DNA from: Eutrigla gurnardus
Lineage: Eukaryota; Chordata; Actinopteri; Perciformes; Triglidae
DNA: 64,000 nt
Assembly (NCBI GenBank): GCA_963514095.1
Contig: OY741285.1
Location: 15,980,820-16,044,819 of the forward strand
Direction of reading: 5' to 3'
The notes below the pieces were generated by a model. It searched no databases. It worked only from the letters and a program-made list of their open reading frames with translations, and was not told where the DNA came from. This document shows, one piece after another, positions 38,601 to 45,732 of the stretch (position 1 is the stretch's first letter; every line of letters begins with the position of its first letter). The position numbers and the translations under genes were made by a program.

Positions 38601-41600
38601 GACTATGAGCACACCTAATATAGTATATAGTAGGAGGAAGTAAGAGAAGCCTATGTTCTTAAGAACTGTGCATGTTCTGAATTGTTATTAGTAAAGATTG
38701 AGAAGATCGGATGGGTTGTACTTTTTTTGGAATACTTGAACCCCTTTTTTTGTGGAATACTTGATGCGGCCCAGCCTCACCCAGACTCTACCTCCAGCGG
38801 CCCACAGGTAAGTTTGAGACCCCTGCTGTAGACAGTCGGGTTTGGATTGTTAGGCTAACCACAACACAACAAAATTATTAATCATTCACTGCAGAGCTCA
38901 ACGCCGCCATCAAGTAGAATCCAGCTGGGCAAAGGTAACATGAATACATCAGTTAAATCAGGAATTACTAAGACGGGTGACACTTCAAAAGGGCAGTCCA
39001 CTCCCACACTCACTGGCCAGCATTATGCTACACCTATGAAATATTGTAATTTTCTGATTCACTTAACATTGTTTAGTTCTTCTCTGCTCAAGCAGCTGCC
39101 TTGCTTCTCCAGATAATAAAAAAACAGTCATTACAATGTTTTATTTATATACTCTGTCTAGGGGCTCACTCACATGTTTAGCCAGCTCTGCCATGTCTGT
39201 GTGACGCTCTCCGCGGGGTCGCTGAGGGGTGACCTGGTCCGGCGGGGAAGAGGAGGAGCTGTATCCGCCGACGGCGGCAGGAGACACAAACTTCCCGTGG
39301 GGACCGCGGAGAGGCGAGGATTTCTCCCGTCGCTGCGCGGACCAATCACTGGAGGGCGAGGGTCCGGGGTAAGAAGAGGAGGTGGAGGGCGAGACGGGAG
39401 AGGAATTCTCAGTGACCCGGTCTTCTATCCACTGGCGTACCTGAAGGCCAAGGGAGAGAGTGGCAAAGAGGAAATTATATTTAAAACAGCAATCAGCGAG
39501 GTGAAAGCAACAAGACTGAAATAAAAGAAGAGGGTTAGAGAATTTACAAGAAGCTAACCCAGACATACTCCAGAATTACAAACCGCTCCGCATCACAGAC
39601 TTTCCCATCTCTTTGTCTTGTGCAGAATTACAGTCAAAGGAAGAATCTTTTTAAGTCAAATAGCTGCCTGTCATTAGAAGTGACAGCCTGACTAGGAGGT
39701 GCTTGTGAACAAAAGTGAACCTGTGTGGGTGTCTGACACTTTAAAAAGCAGTGACTGTCTGTCTGTCGGTCCTGCTCTGTCAATGCTGGAAAACACACTT
39801 AGCATGCATCCAACTTATAATACAAACACCGTTCACACCGAGTGACATCAGCATGGGCTACATGCAGAAAGATGCAACATTCAGATGTCGAACACATGCC
39901 GGCATAATTGAAATGGAGAAGCAGGACATCATGCAATAACTAATACTGCTTTTTGTTTAAATAATTGATCTTTTTGGAGTTTAGTTTTCATTTGCAGCTC
40001 ATAAAACTGTCGTACAAACTTGTACAAAAATAATCCCTTTCAATTATCACTTACGACCCCCTAGAAGTGTGTAGCTGTGTCTGTATCTGCAGACACTCTG
40101 ATCTCCGCCTGCTGTAGTTTTGTAATTTGTTGTATTCGGACAAATGCTACTCATCGAGCCTTTAAGCTGATCAATGGATAATGTTTTAAGTTAACCTTTT
40201 TTTTCCTTCAAGCACACTTGCTGTTGTGTGCATTTCTCCTTTCTTTTAAAATCTATTTTCACATATACAAAGTGAAAATTATTATGTAGCCTACACAATG
40301 CATTTGCACTGTAGATTGAGCATCTTTTGATTCAACAAATATTGACAAAAACATCTGTCACACAAATACAAGTACAACTACAGAATGTGGCACATGATCA
40401 TCTAATAATAGACATTCCATGAAAATACCTTGTTTTGAGAGCTCGGGGTCATCTCGCTCTCCGTCTTGTCTGCGTCCGGTTCTTCGTCGCTGCCTTCCTC
40501 TGGACTGCTGACCTGTCCTGAAGTGGCCTCGGTTTCTCCTGTTGCTTCGTACTGCTCCATGTCCTCGCTCTCTTCCTCCATAAAGACGGGGTCCGATTGG
40601 CTGACGGGGTCATTATGACCTGTGGACTCCACGGACACAAATTCCCTCGCCACCGATGCCGACGGCATGTGAAGGGCATTTGGCGTAGTAGCGTCCATAG
40701 GGGTGATGACATCTTCTGACACAGGGTCTGCTTCACTCAAAGTCTTAGTAACATTTAAGGCCTCTTTGTCAGATTTGCTTGTTGAGACAAATGCAGCCTG
40801 GTCAAGTTGAAGCGAGTCACCAGTCATGGTGGGCTGCTGCACCTTGACAGGTGGCGCTGATGACACGGATGTTTTATTGACGGTGCAGTGTGTCTGATCC
40901 TTCTGGCCACCAACAGTCACAGACGCACATAAAGAGTCCGGGACCGTTCGGGGAAGGCACTCCTCAGACACCGTGCCAGGCCAAGAGCTGTGGGCATTGG
41001 CCAGCTTGTCAGCCGCATTCTGTTGCTTGGACACCTTTGCCAAAAGGGAGGGTGGGTTTTTCAGGAGAGGAGTTTCTCCCGGTTTAAGAATGAGCAGCTT
41101 TGGATTTATACCAGAGGAGCGAGTGGTGCAGAAAACCACTGGTTTGGTTCCTGCGGGCACAGCAACATTGTGAACACTCTTAGATGGACTCTCTGTGAAA
41201 GCAGGGGTGTTTCTGGTCCCTTCGTGAGAGGAAACACAGGCTTCACGCTTTGTGGCACTTACAACAGTCTGATTGAGAGCGGGCTGAAGGCACACTGAAA
41301 CGGCGTCCTCACCGGTAACCACCGGGGACACGAAAGACGGCGTGCCAGCTGTCGCTCCGGCTTCCTGTTTTGGAGGAATCGTTTGAATGATGGGAGAATC
41401 GCTCACCTCCGTTTGGTCCAAGATGGCCGCAGTGGCCTGTGAACAAGGTGTCATGACTTGTGGACTAGCATCCGTTTGTTCTGCAGAGAATGAGTCGGAC
41501 ATAACCGCGGCTACTTCAACAACACAAACCTCAGTCGAGTCGGCCACTTCAACAGCCTGATCCACATCTAACACCAAATGCTGTCCGACAGTAGCTGCCA

Positions 41601-44600
41601 TGGTATTTCGTATGGACAAATTATGGGAATTACTGTTAGGCTGGATTTGATTTGCATCTTGCAAAGAAGGCAAGGGCTGCTGGGATATAATGACAGCACC
41701 GCTCGCATTAATTGCTTGAAGAGATGGTACGAGTTCCTCTTTGATGGTGTATTCCTCAGAGTGTTCAAGTAACGCGTTGAATAAGTTCACCTCGTATCCC
41801 GGAGAGTGAGGATGATGTGCACTGCTGCTGGCACAGACCGTCTCCTCTGCAACCTCCTCAACCAGGGTGCAAAACTCATAGACCTCCACTGGCTGCGCGT
41901 CCAACTCGATATCTGCCTGGACACTTTCTTCATACAGCTTCGGTTCCCCAGCAGAGAGTTCAGAACTCAGCTCGTTAACAATGGCAGCTTCACAAACGCT
42001 GCCGTCTTCCCGTTGCAGGAGGTAACTCTGATTCAGGTGCATGTTAGACCAGTCCCCGCTGATATGAGCCTCCTCTCTGACAACTACAATTTCATGAGCT
42101 TCGGCTGAGTGCACAAGCTCGGCACTCAGCGGCATCTCTGTTGCGAGGACTTGGTCAGACGGATGAGATGTTTCTGCCTCGACATCCTGCTCTGCCTGCA
42201 GTGAGACGACGAGGCCCGTGTCAAACAGAAGGGGTGCAGCAGAGGGTTTCGAGGAACTCTCCAGTGTGGAAGAGCACTCGGGCAGCACCGTGGCTTCAGT
42301 TTGTTCCTCCCTCATGCTACTCTCCACCTGCTCCCATTCGACTCGTTCACAGCTCCCCTGGACGTGGCCGTCTTCTCTGCTGGACGCCGAGCATCCTTTT
42401 CCAGGAGAAGCGTATAATCCAGGAAGCACTTCTCCTGCTTTAGTGATGTCAAGTATTTCAGCTGAGGGAGGTTGTCTTTCTGTGTGAGAAGTGTCAACAA
42501 GCTCTTTGACATGTTCAAAAACCTCAACAGAGTCCAAAGAATTTGCTTTTTGAACTTCTCTGGCATCAGTTGAGACGTCTTTAATGATTTTAGGTTCTGT
42601 TTTTGACATGTTAGTTTGTTTAATCTCACTGTTGCCAGATGAGGGTAAAGGGAGCGAAGACGGTTTTGAGTCCTGGAGACCGCCTGCCTGCACTGCAGCA
42701 CCCGGTGGAGGTATGTGGCTCCCTTGATTTGCACGGACAATTGGGTCCCTAGACGGCTCCATAGCCTCGTGTTCTGCGATGTCTTGGACTTTAACACCAA
42801 CGCTTGATTGTAGGATAGGTGGAGATGAGGCTGTGAAACAGATTTGAGATATGGGTTGAAGGAGAATATTTCCGCCCGTGTGCTCTTTTCCACCAAGTTC
42901 CATGTTTGTTTCAGTCTCTGGTTTATATTCCAATGTGACGGACTGTTTCTCCTTTGTCCCCGCGATAAGCACGAGTCCAGCCCCTTCTCTCGTTGGCTGA
43001 CCCTGGTATGTCTTACTATTTGAGTGGCTTTTCTCTTTATCAGTTTGTGACCCGTATTGCAACTCTTGCACTGTGCTGTCAATCTGTGTATCTGGGGCGA
43101 GTGGGGGACAAAGGGGAGTGGGAATCCTTTGCATCTCAGCGGAGGAACAACGGTCCTCAACGGGGGACGTTGGCAAGGATCTCGAAACTCCAACAACGCT
43201 CTCCTTGGCATGAACTTCCTCTGAGATGCCGTCCTTTGAGTCGCCGCCAATCTGGAGAGTCTCGGGCAAGTCAGTCTGAGGGGCGTTCTCCATGCCGACA
43301 AACGCTGAGTCGTTGCTCTCCGGCAATGGCACAGTGGACAGATTGGTGAACGGAGGGACTGGGCGGGGGGCAGCGGCGACCGGCTGCGGGGCATGCCGAG
43401 GTGACTCCCCAGCCACATTCTGTGCAGCCTGGGAGTTGCCACCCAGCACATCCACAGCCGGAGAGGCACGCTGCCGCACCGCCTCCTCCCCAGAGCTTCC
43501 TTCTTCTGTGCTGCCCCGGCTACACACTGCACCTGTGGGTGATACAGGCTGTTAACAAAAGTGTCTGGACTGAGTCGAGATAAGGCGGGCAGTCACTGTG
43601 GTGGTGCTGCTGTGTTATTGTTTTTATTTGTTTATTTTAAAAAGGACAGGACATTACATTACAGTCTCCTCTCCACCTACTAGCCTCACTATCTTAAAAA
43701 GATAAAAGGCATGGCAGACATTTACATCAAAACGATCAGCGATTATGTTTTTCTACCAAATATAATCTTAAATACAAAAAAAGTAATCAACTTCTCACCT
43801 GTCTGTGGTGTGAGACACAGATCTTCTGTGCTTTCTACTTCCAGGATGCTGACATTAGGGTCCCCTCCACATATTCTGGAGGAAGCAGAAACAAGGGATG
43901 AATGGTAACTTTTCCTATTTGAATCAAAAGTAGGGAGCTGCTCATCTCTCCGCTTCACAATTAACACTCAAATAAAAGCAAGCAATTGTGATTAGGAGAA
44001 CATTTTGCAATAAAGCGGATAATGCTAGAGTTAATTTAATAATACATGTTTTTTGGGAGTATGCACAAATATCACTGTGTGGGACGCGGAGTAACATGCC
44101 AGGTCACGAGAGCAGCAGCAGCAACACTCCGGATAGCTCGGGCTAGCCAACTGCTCGGACTACAGTTTGGTATATCAGTGCTGTGTTTTAATGGGCAGGA
44201 GTAATAAAAAATACTCTGTGAAGCAGCACTAAGCGAGCGGCTATGTTGGCTAGCTCCGAAGTTGCATTTTGCTGCAGTCGCCCACAGGAAGAGGTTAGAA
44301 ATTCTGCAGCACGCGCTCACAAGCTAAAAGCCGGTGAGCAGCAGGCGCGCGCGGGGCCTCCAGTCATTCATTTTTGTTAACGCTCTCGTGAATGTAATTC
44401 AATTGTGGCTACGTTTTTGGCTTCGCGGACTCGATGATAGATTTTTACCATTTTGTCTTTTATTTCAGTGGTTGTGTTGTGCACTGAGCGCGTAACCGTA
44501 CGTGTCGTGAAAAGATGGAATCGACTTTTCATTTCTTGTCCGAGAGTGTAAACGTTACTGACAATAATAACAATATCACAAGCTCGGCGTCGTGATCTTT

Positions 44601-45432
44601 TTGCGAAAGTTACATTTTTTAATGGGTTAAAGTTGACGCCTGCCGGTTTGGCTAGCGCGGTTAGCTGGCTAACGATAGCTTTGCCACAATAACACACTGC
44701 TTGGGTGGCAGTGAAAAGGAAAGCCTGCTTGCTTGCTGCTGCTAACTAGCAAGGTAGAAGAGTTAGTAAGGGTGCGTTCATTTGATGCGCAGGCGCCCCA
44801 TCATCCCCACCCCGCAGTTATGTAATTATCAAGCCCTCAAAAGGAGCCCGTTTATGCCGACACATTTGCTTTAAAGTTACTTCGCTGCGAGGCGAGAAAA
44901 ACATGCGAAAAGTCACATTAAAACCCGCTTCTGCATGCACTACGATTCAGAGGGGGGACAATCGCTCGTGACGTCATTGCGTGGGGTCAAATCTCGTTTC
45001 CAGGAAAATAAACACGTTAAAATTATTCAGTTTGAGGTCCTGGTATATATTACATTCTAACGTAATATAAAAAAAGAGCGAAAAAAACCCTGTTATAAAG
45101 TTCCATATAAATTTTGTAATGATTATACGGGGGATTCAGGGGGGACCCGCACGGTCCCACGTCTGGCGCTTTAGAAGCGACAGTAAGGAAATGATGGTTC
45201 AATGGCAACGTTTTTCGTTTAAATCGGAATTTGTTCGGCGTCGTGCCTTTTCGTTTCGGCGGCCAGTCCCGGTTTAATGTAATGTCAACATAAGTAAACC
45301 CAGTACGGTAGAAAAACAAAACACCCTACCAAGCGAAATGCCGTCTGATTGTGTCCTTTCGTTAGTCCGAGCCCCCCCTTCGATTCCCCCATTACTTCCT
45401 CCTTGCCCCCCCTCCCTCTCCAAGGCCGCCAT
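12520..45432 (-). CDS. srcap: SRCAP, SNF2-family helicase of the H2A.Z-exchange complex (about 32 exons)
   Basis: Exons, 5' to 3' on the minus strand: 45432-45330 (tentative), 43532-40429, 39440-39174, 37692-37507, 36933-36793, 36642-36444, 34329-34160, 33666-33573, 33442-33353, 33177-33004, 32893-32664, 31962-31785, 31611-31475, 30930-30761, 28288-27959, 27867-27681, 27589-27420, 26538-26387, 24823-24608, 24311-24147, 23554-23426, 23204-22875, 21798-21626, 21430-21117, 21023-20821, 20409-20240, 20089-19893, 19608-19494, 19030-18905, 18318-18142, 17976-17893, 17607-12520. Phases agree throughout and give about 4,522 aa, against 3,230 in human. Order: acidic N-terminal extension, HSA domain (about 1159-1220), ATPase N-lobe with DEMGLGKT (about 1624-1631) and DEAQ (about 1727), long insertion, C-lobe ending in QAQDRCHRIGQTRD, acidic linkers, and a C-terminal exon with AT-hooks. 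The ATPase motifs are intact. SRCAP uses ATP to swap H2A-H2B for H2A.Z-H2B in nucleosomes. The weak point is the first exon. Confidence 0.95.
14998..15317 (-). repeat. 21-bp coding minisatellite (15 x [S/A]TPAVVT) in the srcap last exon
   Basis: Fifteen in-frame copies of a 21-bp unit encode a seven-residue repeat, (S/A)TPA(V/I)VT. The units fall into runs of S-type, A-type and again S-type, a pattern of block duplication. The unit is a multiple of three, so the frame is kept. The antisense frames are open too, which explains large spurious frames on both strands. Confidence 0.96.
17401..17465 (-). repeat. Hexanucleotide-type repeat coding (Asp-Lys)n in srcap
   Basis: Plus-strand TCTTTGTCCTTGTCC repeats give an alternating Lys-Asp run of about 20 residues right after the first AT-hook-like motif. 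It is a charged, probably extended and length-variable linker. Confidence 0.9.
17893..19608 (-). CDS. srcap: srcap exons after the motor: end of C-lobe and acidic linker
   Basis: Exon 19608-19494 encodes LISERTVEENILKKANQKRMLGDMAIEGGNF, the conserved end of the INO80/SWR1-class helicase C-lobe. Exons 19030-18905 (QTIRDLFDMSEGEKKEA), 18318-18142 (ALCRAEDEEDIVAASQAKAE) and 17976-17893 (LTPIERYAMNFLEASLEDV) follow, and each matches human SRCAP closely. The middle parts are acidic. All joins are in phase. Confidence 0.94.
19893..21430 (-). CDS. srcap: srcap helicase C-lobe exons
   Basis: Exons 21430-21117, 21023-20821, 20409-20240 and 20089-19893. They encode the stretch leading to RTQFPDLRLIQYDCGKLQTL, then GHRVLIFTQMTRMLDVLEQFL and YLRLDGSTRVEQRQ (motif IV/V region), then RIFCFILSTRSGGVGVNL and the arginine-finger motif QAQDRCHRIGQTRDVHIYR (motif VI). 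All catalytic signatures are intact. Confidence 0.96.
21626..21798 (-). CDS. srcap: srcap exon with a GC donor
   Basis: Encodes APVQVTSSSSASKSS and ends at RVPRQPPRSPFHM. The donor on the minus strand is ATG|GCAAGT, a GC-AG type site. With this site the next exon begins AWLTDSHKRQRD in frame. The 13 residues after RSPF then align without a gap to human SRCAP, where RSPF is also followed by 13 residues ending in KRQR. No GT site nearby keeps the frame. Confidence 0.85.
22230..22265. repeat. (GGA)n microsatellite in an srcap intron
   Basis: About 12 GAG/GGA triplets in a row lie in the intron between exons 22875-23204 and 21626-21798; on the srcap transcript it is a pyrimidine-rich run. Confidence 0.9.
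22875..26538 (-). CDS. srcap: srcap insertion region between the two helicase lobes (5 exons)
   Basis: Exons 26538-26387, 24823-24608, 24311-24147, 23554-23426 and 23204-22875. They are Pro/Ala/Val-rich with conserved islands known from human SRCAP: RVLLSPDMQARLPSGEVVSI, GSKPVTFQLQGNKLTLSGAQ, NVVHLVSSGVQHHLISQPA and GVVKIVVRQA. This long insertion is typical of the INO80/SWR1 class, where it binds RuvB-like proteins and the arp module. Exon 26538-26387 ends in a GC donor (CAAG|GCAAGT). Confidence 0.93.
24071..24119. repeat. Perfect inverted repeat (19-bp arms, 11-nt loop) beside an srcap donor
   Basis: The arms AACGTTACTGTGGATGTCA (24071-24089) and its exact reverse complement (24101-24119) flank the loop GCGCGAGACGG. 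In the srcap transcript the hairpin begins 26 nt after the donor of exon 24311-24147. It could be a fold that affects splicing or a remnant of a small inverted-repeat element. Confidence 0.95.
24824..26386 (-). other. srcap: srcap intron of 1.6 kb
   Basis: The intron starts with the GC donor of exon 26538-26387 (GCAAGT, minus strand) and ends at a TTCTTCTTTAG acceptor. No other gene or clear repeat was recognised. Confidence 0.75.
26889..27122 (+). mobile_element. tRNA-derived SINE
   Basis: The head resembles a tRNA with an A box (TTTAGCTCAGGAGGTAGAGC) and a B box (AGTTCGATCCC). A tRNA-unrelated body follows, containing CCTGAGCAAGACACCTCACC and ending GGATAAAAGCGCTATATAAA, a wording common in fish SINEs. 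The tail is repeated CCATTTACCATTTTTACC. It lies in the srcap intron 26539-27419, antisense to the gene. I cannot assign a family name. It is not a functional tRNA gene: there is no acceptor pairing downstream of the T arm. Confidence 0.85.
27420..31962 (-). CDS. srcap: srcap ATPase N-lobe exons
   Basis: Exons 31962-31785 (REYQHIGLDWLVTMYEKKL, Walker A ILADEMGLGKTIQTIA), 31611-31475 (NWGPHLIIVPTSVMLNWE), 30930-30761 (HVCITSYKLVLQDH, Walker B RYLILDEAQNIKNF), 28288-27959 (RRLLLTGTPLQNSLMELWSL), 27867-27681 (FMSVINILMQLRKVCNHPNL) and 27589-27420. Every SNF2 motif from I to III is intact. The phases join without adjustment. It is among the most conserved parts of the gene and anchors the identification. 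Confidence 0.97.
28289..30760 (-). other. srcap: srcap intron of 2.5 kb
   Basis: It separates DEAQ-box exon 30930-30761 from exon 28288-27959. It holds the TTAA MITE at 29023-29172. I see no further exon, RNA gene or complete element in the remaining 2.3 kb. Confidence 0.7.
29023..29172. mobile_element. MITE with TTAA duplications (piggyBac-like), in an srcap intron
   Basis: TTAA at 29023-29026 and 29169-29172 flank a 142-bp element. Its ends are inverted repeats: AGTGATGGTTCGGAGTGAAA on the left, and reading inward from the right AGCGATGGTTCGGCGTAAAA. The inner ATGCACCC/ATGTACCC continues the inverted match. No coding capacity. TTAA insertion is the piggyBac hallmark. Confidence 0.8.
32664..34329 (-). 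CDS. srcap: srcap acidic exons between HSA and the motor
   Basis: Exons 34329-34160 (ETIEVEEQQEGNDAESHRREIELL), 33666-33573, 33442-33353 (EDEEDTIAAQEKVEGTVDHA), 33177-33004 (DMSVEELLEKYKGAYAS) and 32893-32664 (PKKEISHIAATAESLQPKGY). These match, in order, the Glu/Asp-rich stretch of human SRCAP, which in SWR1-type remodellers includes histone-binding segments. Phases join exactly. Confidence 0.95.
33898..34018. repeat. Direct repeat copy A (flanks srcap exon 34160-34329)
   Basis: The 108 bp at 33911-34018 match 35345-35452 with 4 mismatches. The match extends further left (GTTTGACGAGT) with a gap of about 39 bp relative to copy B. Copy A lies in the intron downstream of the exon on the minus strand. 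Confidence 0.93.
34330..36443 (-). other. srcap: srcap intron of 2.1 kb
   Basis: Apart from direct repeat copy B, nothing recognisable was seen. A short TTAGC-rich patch lies near 35720-35750. Confidence 0.65.
35295..35452. repeat. Direct repeat copy B (flanks srcap exon 34160-34329)
   Basis: Same orientation as copy A and about 1.43 kb away, in the intron upstream of the exon on the minus strand. It keeps a segment lacking in copy A. It could be an unrecognised SINE fragment or a segmental copy. Confidence 0.93.
36444..37692 (-). CDS. srcap: srcap HSA domain and following helices
   Basis: Exon 37692-37507 encodes ALKREGFWSTKRLTRLTEPP and HWDYLCEEMQWLSADFAQER, the signature HSA domain that binds actin and actin-related proteins. 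Exons 36933-36793 (VVRMVMRHHDELRQKEEKAK) and 36642-36444 (QQSRLEEKRKKALDLQLDFI then GQTEKYSDLL) continue the conserved helical region. Residues are close to human throughout. Confidence 0.96.
36957..37450. mobile_element. Possible degenerate inverted-repeat element in an srcap intron
   Basis: The left edge reads TAGGCCTGTTCGATAAATCG and the right edge, on the other strand, TAGGCCCGATTCTG. Both edges carry ATCGATTTT/AAAATCCGAT-type stretches. The inverted match is weak beyond the first six bases and I see no clean target duplication. Confidence 0.3.
38433..38825. mobile_element. hAT-type MITE in an srcap intron
   Basis: The ends CAGGGGTCTCAGACTT and, inverted, CAGGGGTCTCAAACTT differ by one base and are typical hAT termini. 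The flanks CCGTAGAC and CTGTAGAC form an 8-bp target duplication with one mismatch. The 393-bp interior has no coding potential. Confidence 0.82.
39174..39440 (-). CDS. srcap: srcap Ser/Pro-rich exon before HSA
   Basis: Encodes VRQWIEDRVTENSSPVSPST and ends at ERHTDMAELAKH, which leads into EADIEHR of the HSA exon. The human counterpart likewise has a Ser/Pro-rich stretch ending in a KH just before the HSA region. Phase 0 at both ends. Confidence 0.9.
40429..43532 (-). CDS. srcap: srcap giant N-terminal exon (about 1,034 codons, acidic, disordered)
   Basis: One uninterrupted frame from an acceptor (CACCCACAG|GTGCAG) to a strong donor (AACAAG|GTATTT) encodes about 1,034 residues rich in Glu, Ser, Thr, Val and Pro. 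The frame continues directly into VRQWIEDR of the next exon, so it is coding. No domain is recognised. One stretch stands out as less acidic: NPKLLILKPGETPLLKNPP. A second acceptor 16 bp upstream (GTTAACAG|CCTGTATC) would be phase 0. Human SRCAP, as I recall it, has only about 120 residues before HSA, so this part is an expansion in this lineage or was lost in mammals. Confidence 0.9.
43799..43875 (-). other. srcap: Candidate 77-nt srcap exon (alternative or poison exon)
   Basis: A strong acceptor (TTTCTGCTTCCTCCAG) and donor (ACAG|GTGAGA) bound 77 nt. In the one frame compatible with the giant exon it reads ICGGDPNVSILEVESTEDL with no stop. Joined to the candidate exon 1 (45432-45330) it would instead be read in another frame, with TAG after 13 codons. 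So it is either preceded by an exon I have not found, or is a cassette that triggers decay, or is not an exon. Confidence 0.45.
44969..44976. promoter_or_regulatory. CRE-type palindrome TGACGTCA
   Basis: An exact cAMP-response-element palindrome followed by TTGCG lies about 360 bp downstream of the candidate srcap exon 1. Binding by CREB/ATF proteins is inferred from the motif. Confidence 0.5.
45330..45432 (-). CDS. srcap: Candidate first coding exon of srcap
   Basis: The ATG at 45432-45430 is in a strong Kozak context (AAGATGGCG). It opens MAALEREGGQGGSNGGIEGG and runs to a TTG|GTAGGG donor with one base left over, which joins in frame to GT|GCA of the giant exon. It lies in the GC-rich promoter-proximal region. 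It does not resemble the human start (MQSSPSPAHP...), so initiation remains uncertain. Confidence 0.5.
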
Positions 45433-45714
45433 CTTAAGTTCCCACCTACCTGAAATTTCCGAGCGATTTTCTTTTACTAAATTCTCGCTGAAGGAGTCGT
45501 CATCCGCGTAAAATCGCACTCAATCCGTAATGCCAATAATCCAAACCGTCTCCCGGTACCCAACGAGGTACCACTAGGTCTGTGGGAAGAAGTTAAAATA
45601 CGGACCGGGAGAGACTGGGTTTCGGCGCAGAATGTAGCGGTCGCGGGGAGGAGACTTTACGCAGCGAAATGGTGGAGGACCGCTGCTGCTGACAAAGTAC
45701 AGAACAAATGAGAA

Positions 45715-45724
45715 TCTCGCGAGA
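45715..45724. promoter_or_regulatory. TCTCGCGAGA element in the srcap promoter
   Basis: The exact palindrome TCTCGCGAGA is known as the BANP-binding element of CpG-island housekeeping promoters. It lies about 280 bp upstream of the candidate srcap ATG, in a GC-rich stretch. It probably marks the core promoter. Confidence 0.7.
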
Positions 45725-45732
45725 TGTCGTGC

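Larger units (their letters stand above)
43549..45329 (-). other. srcap: srcap intron 1 / 5' region
   Basis: It includes the candidate 77-nt exon, a GCTAGC/GTTAGC-rich stretch (44.1-44.8 kb) and a palindromic CRE-type TGACGTCA at 44969-44976. Parts may be transcribed as alternative 5' exons. No other gene is seen. Confidence 0.55.

Noticed and set aside
42312..43532. Second minus-strand open frame (406 residues) within the giant srcap exon
   Set aside because: Its frame does not connect in phase to the downstream exons, while the longer frame does. Composition is that of an off-frame shadow.
44377..44697. Minus-strand open frame of 106 residues in the srcap 5' region
   Set aside because: No protein signature, and no splice sites that fit the phase of the neighbouring exons.
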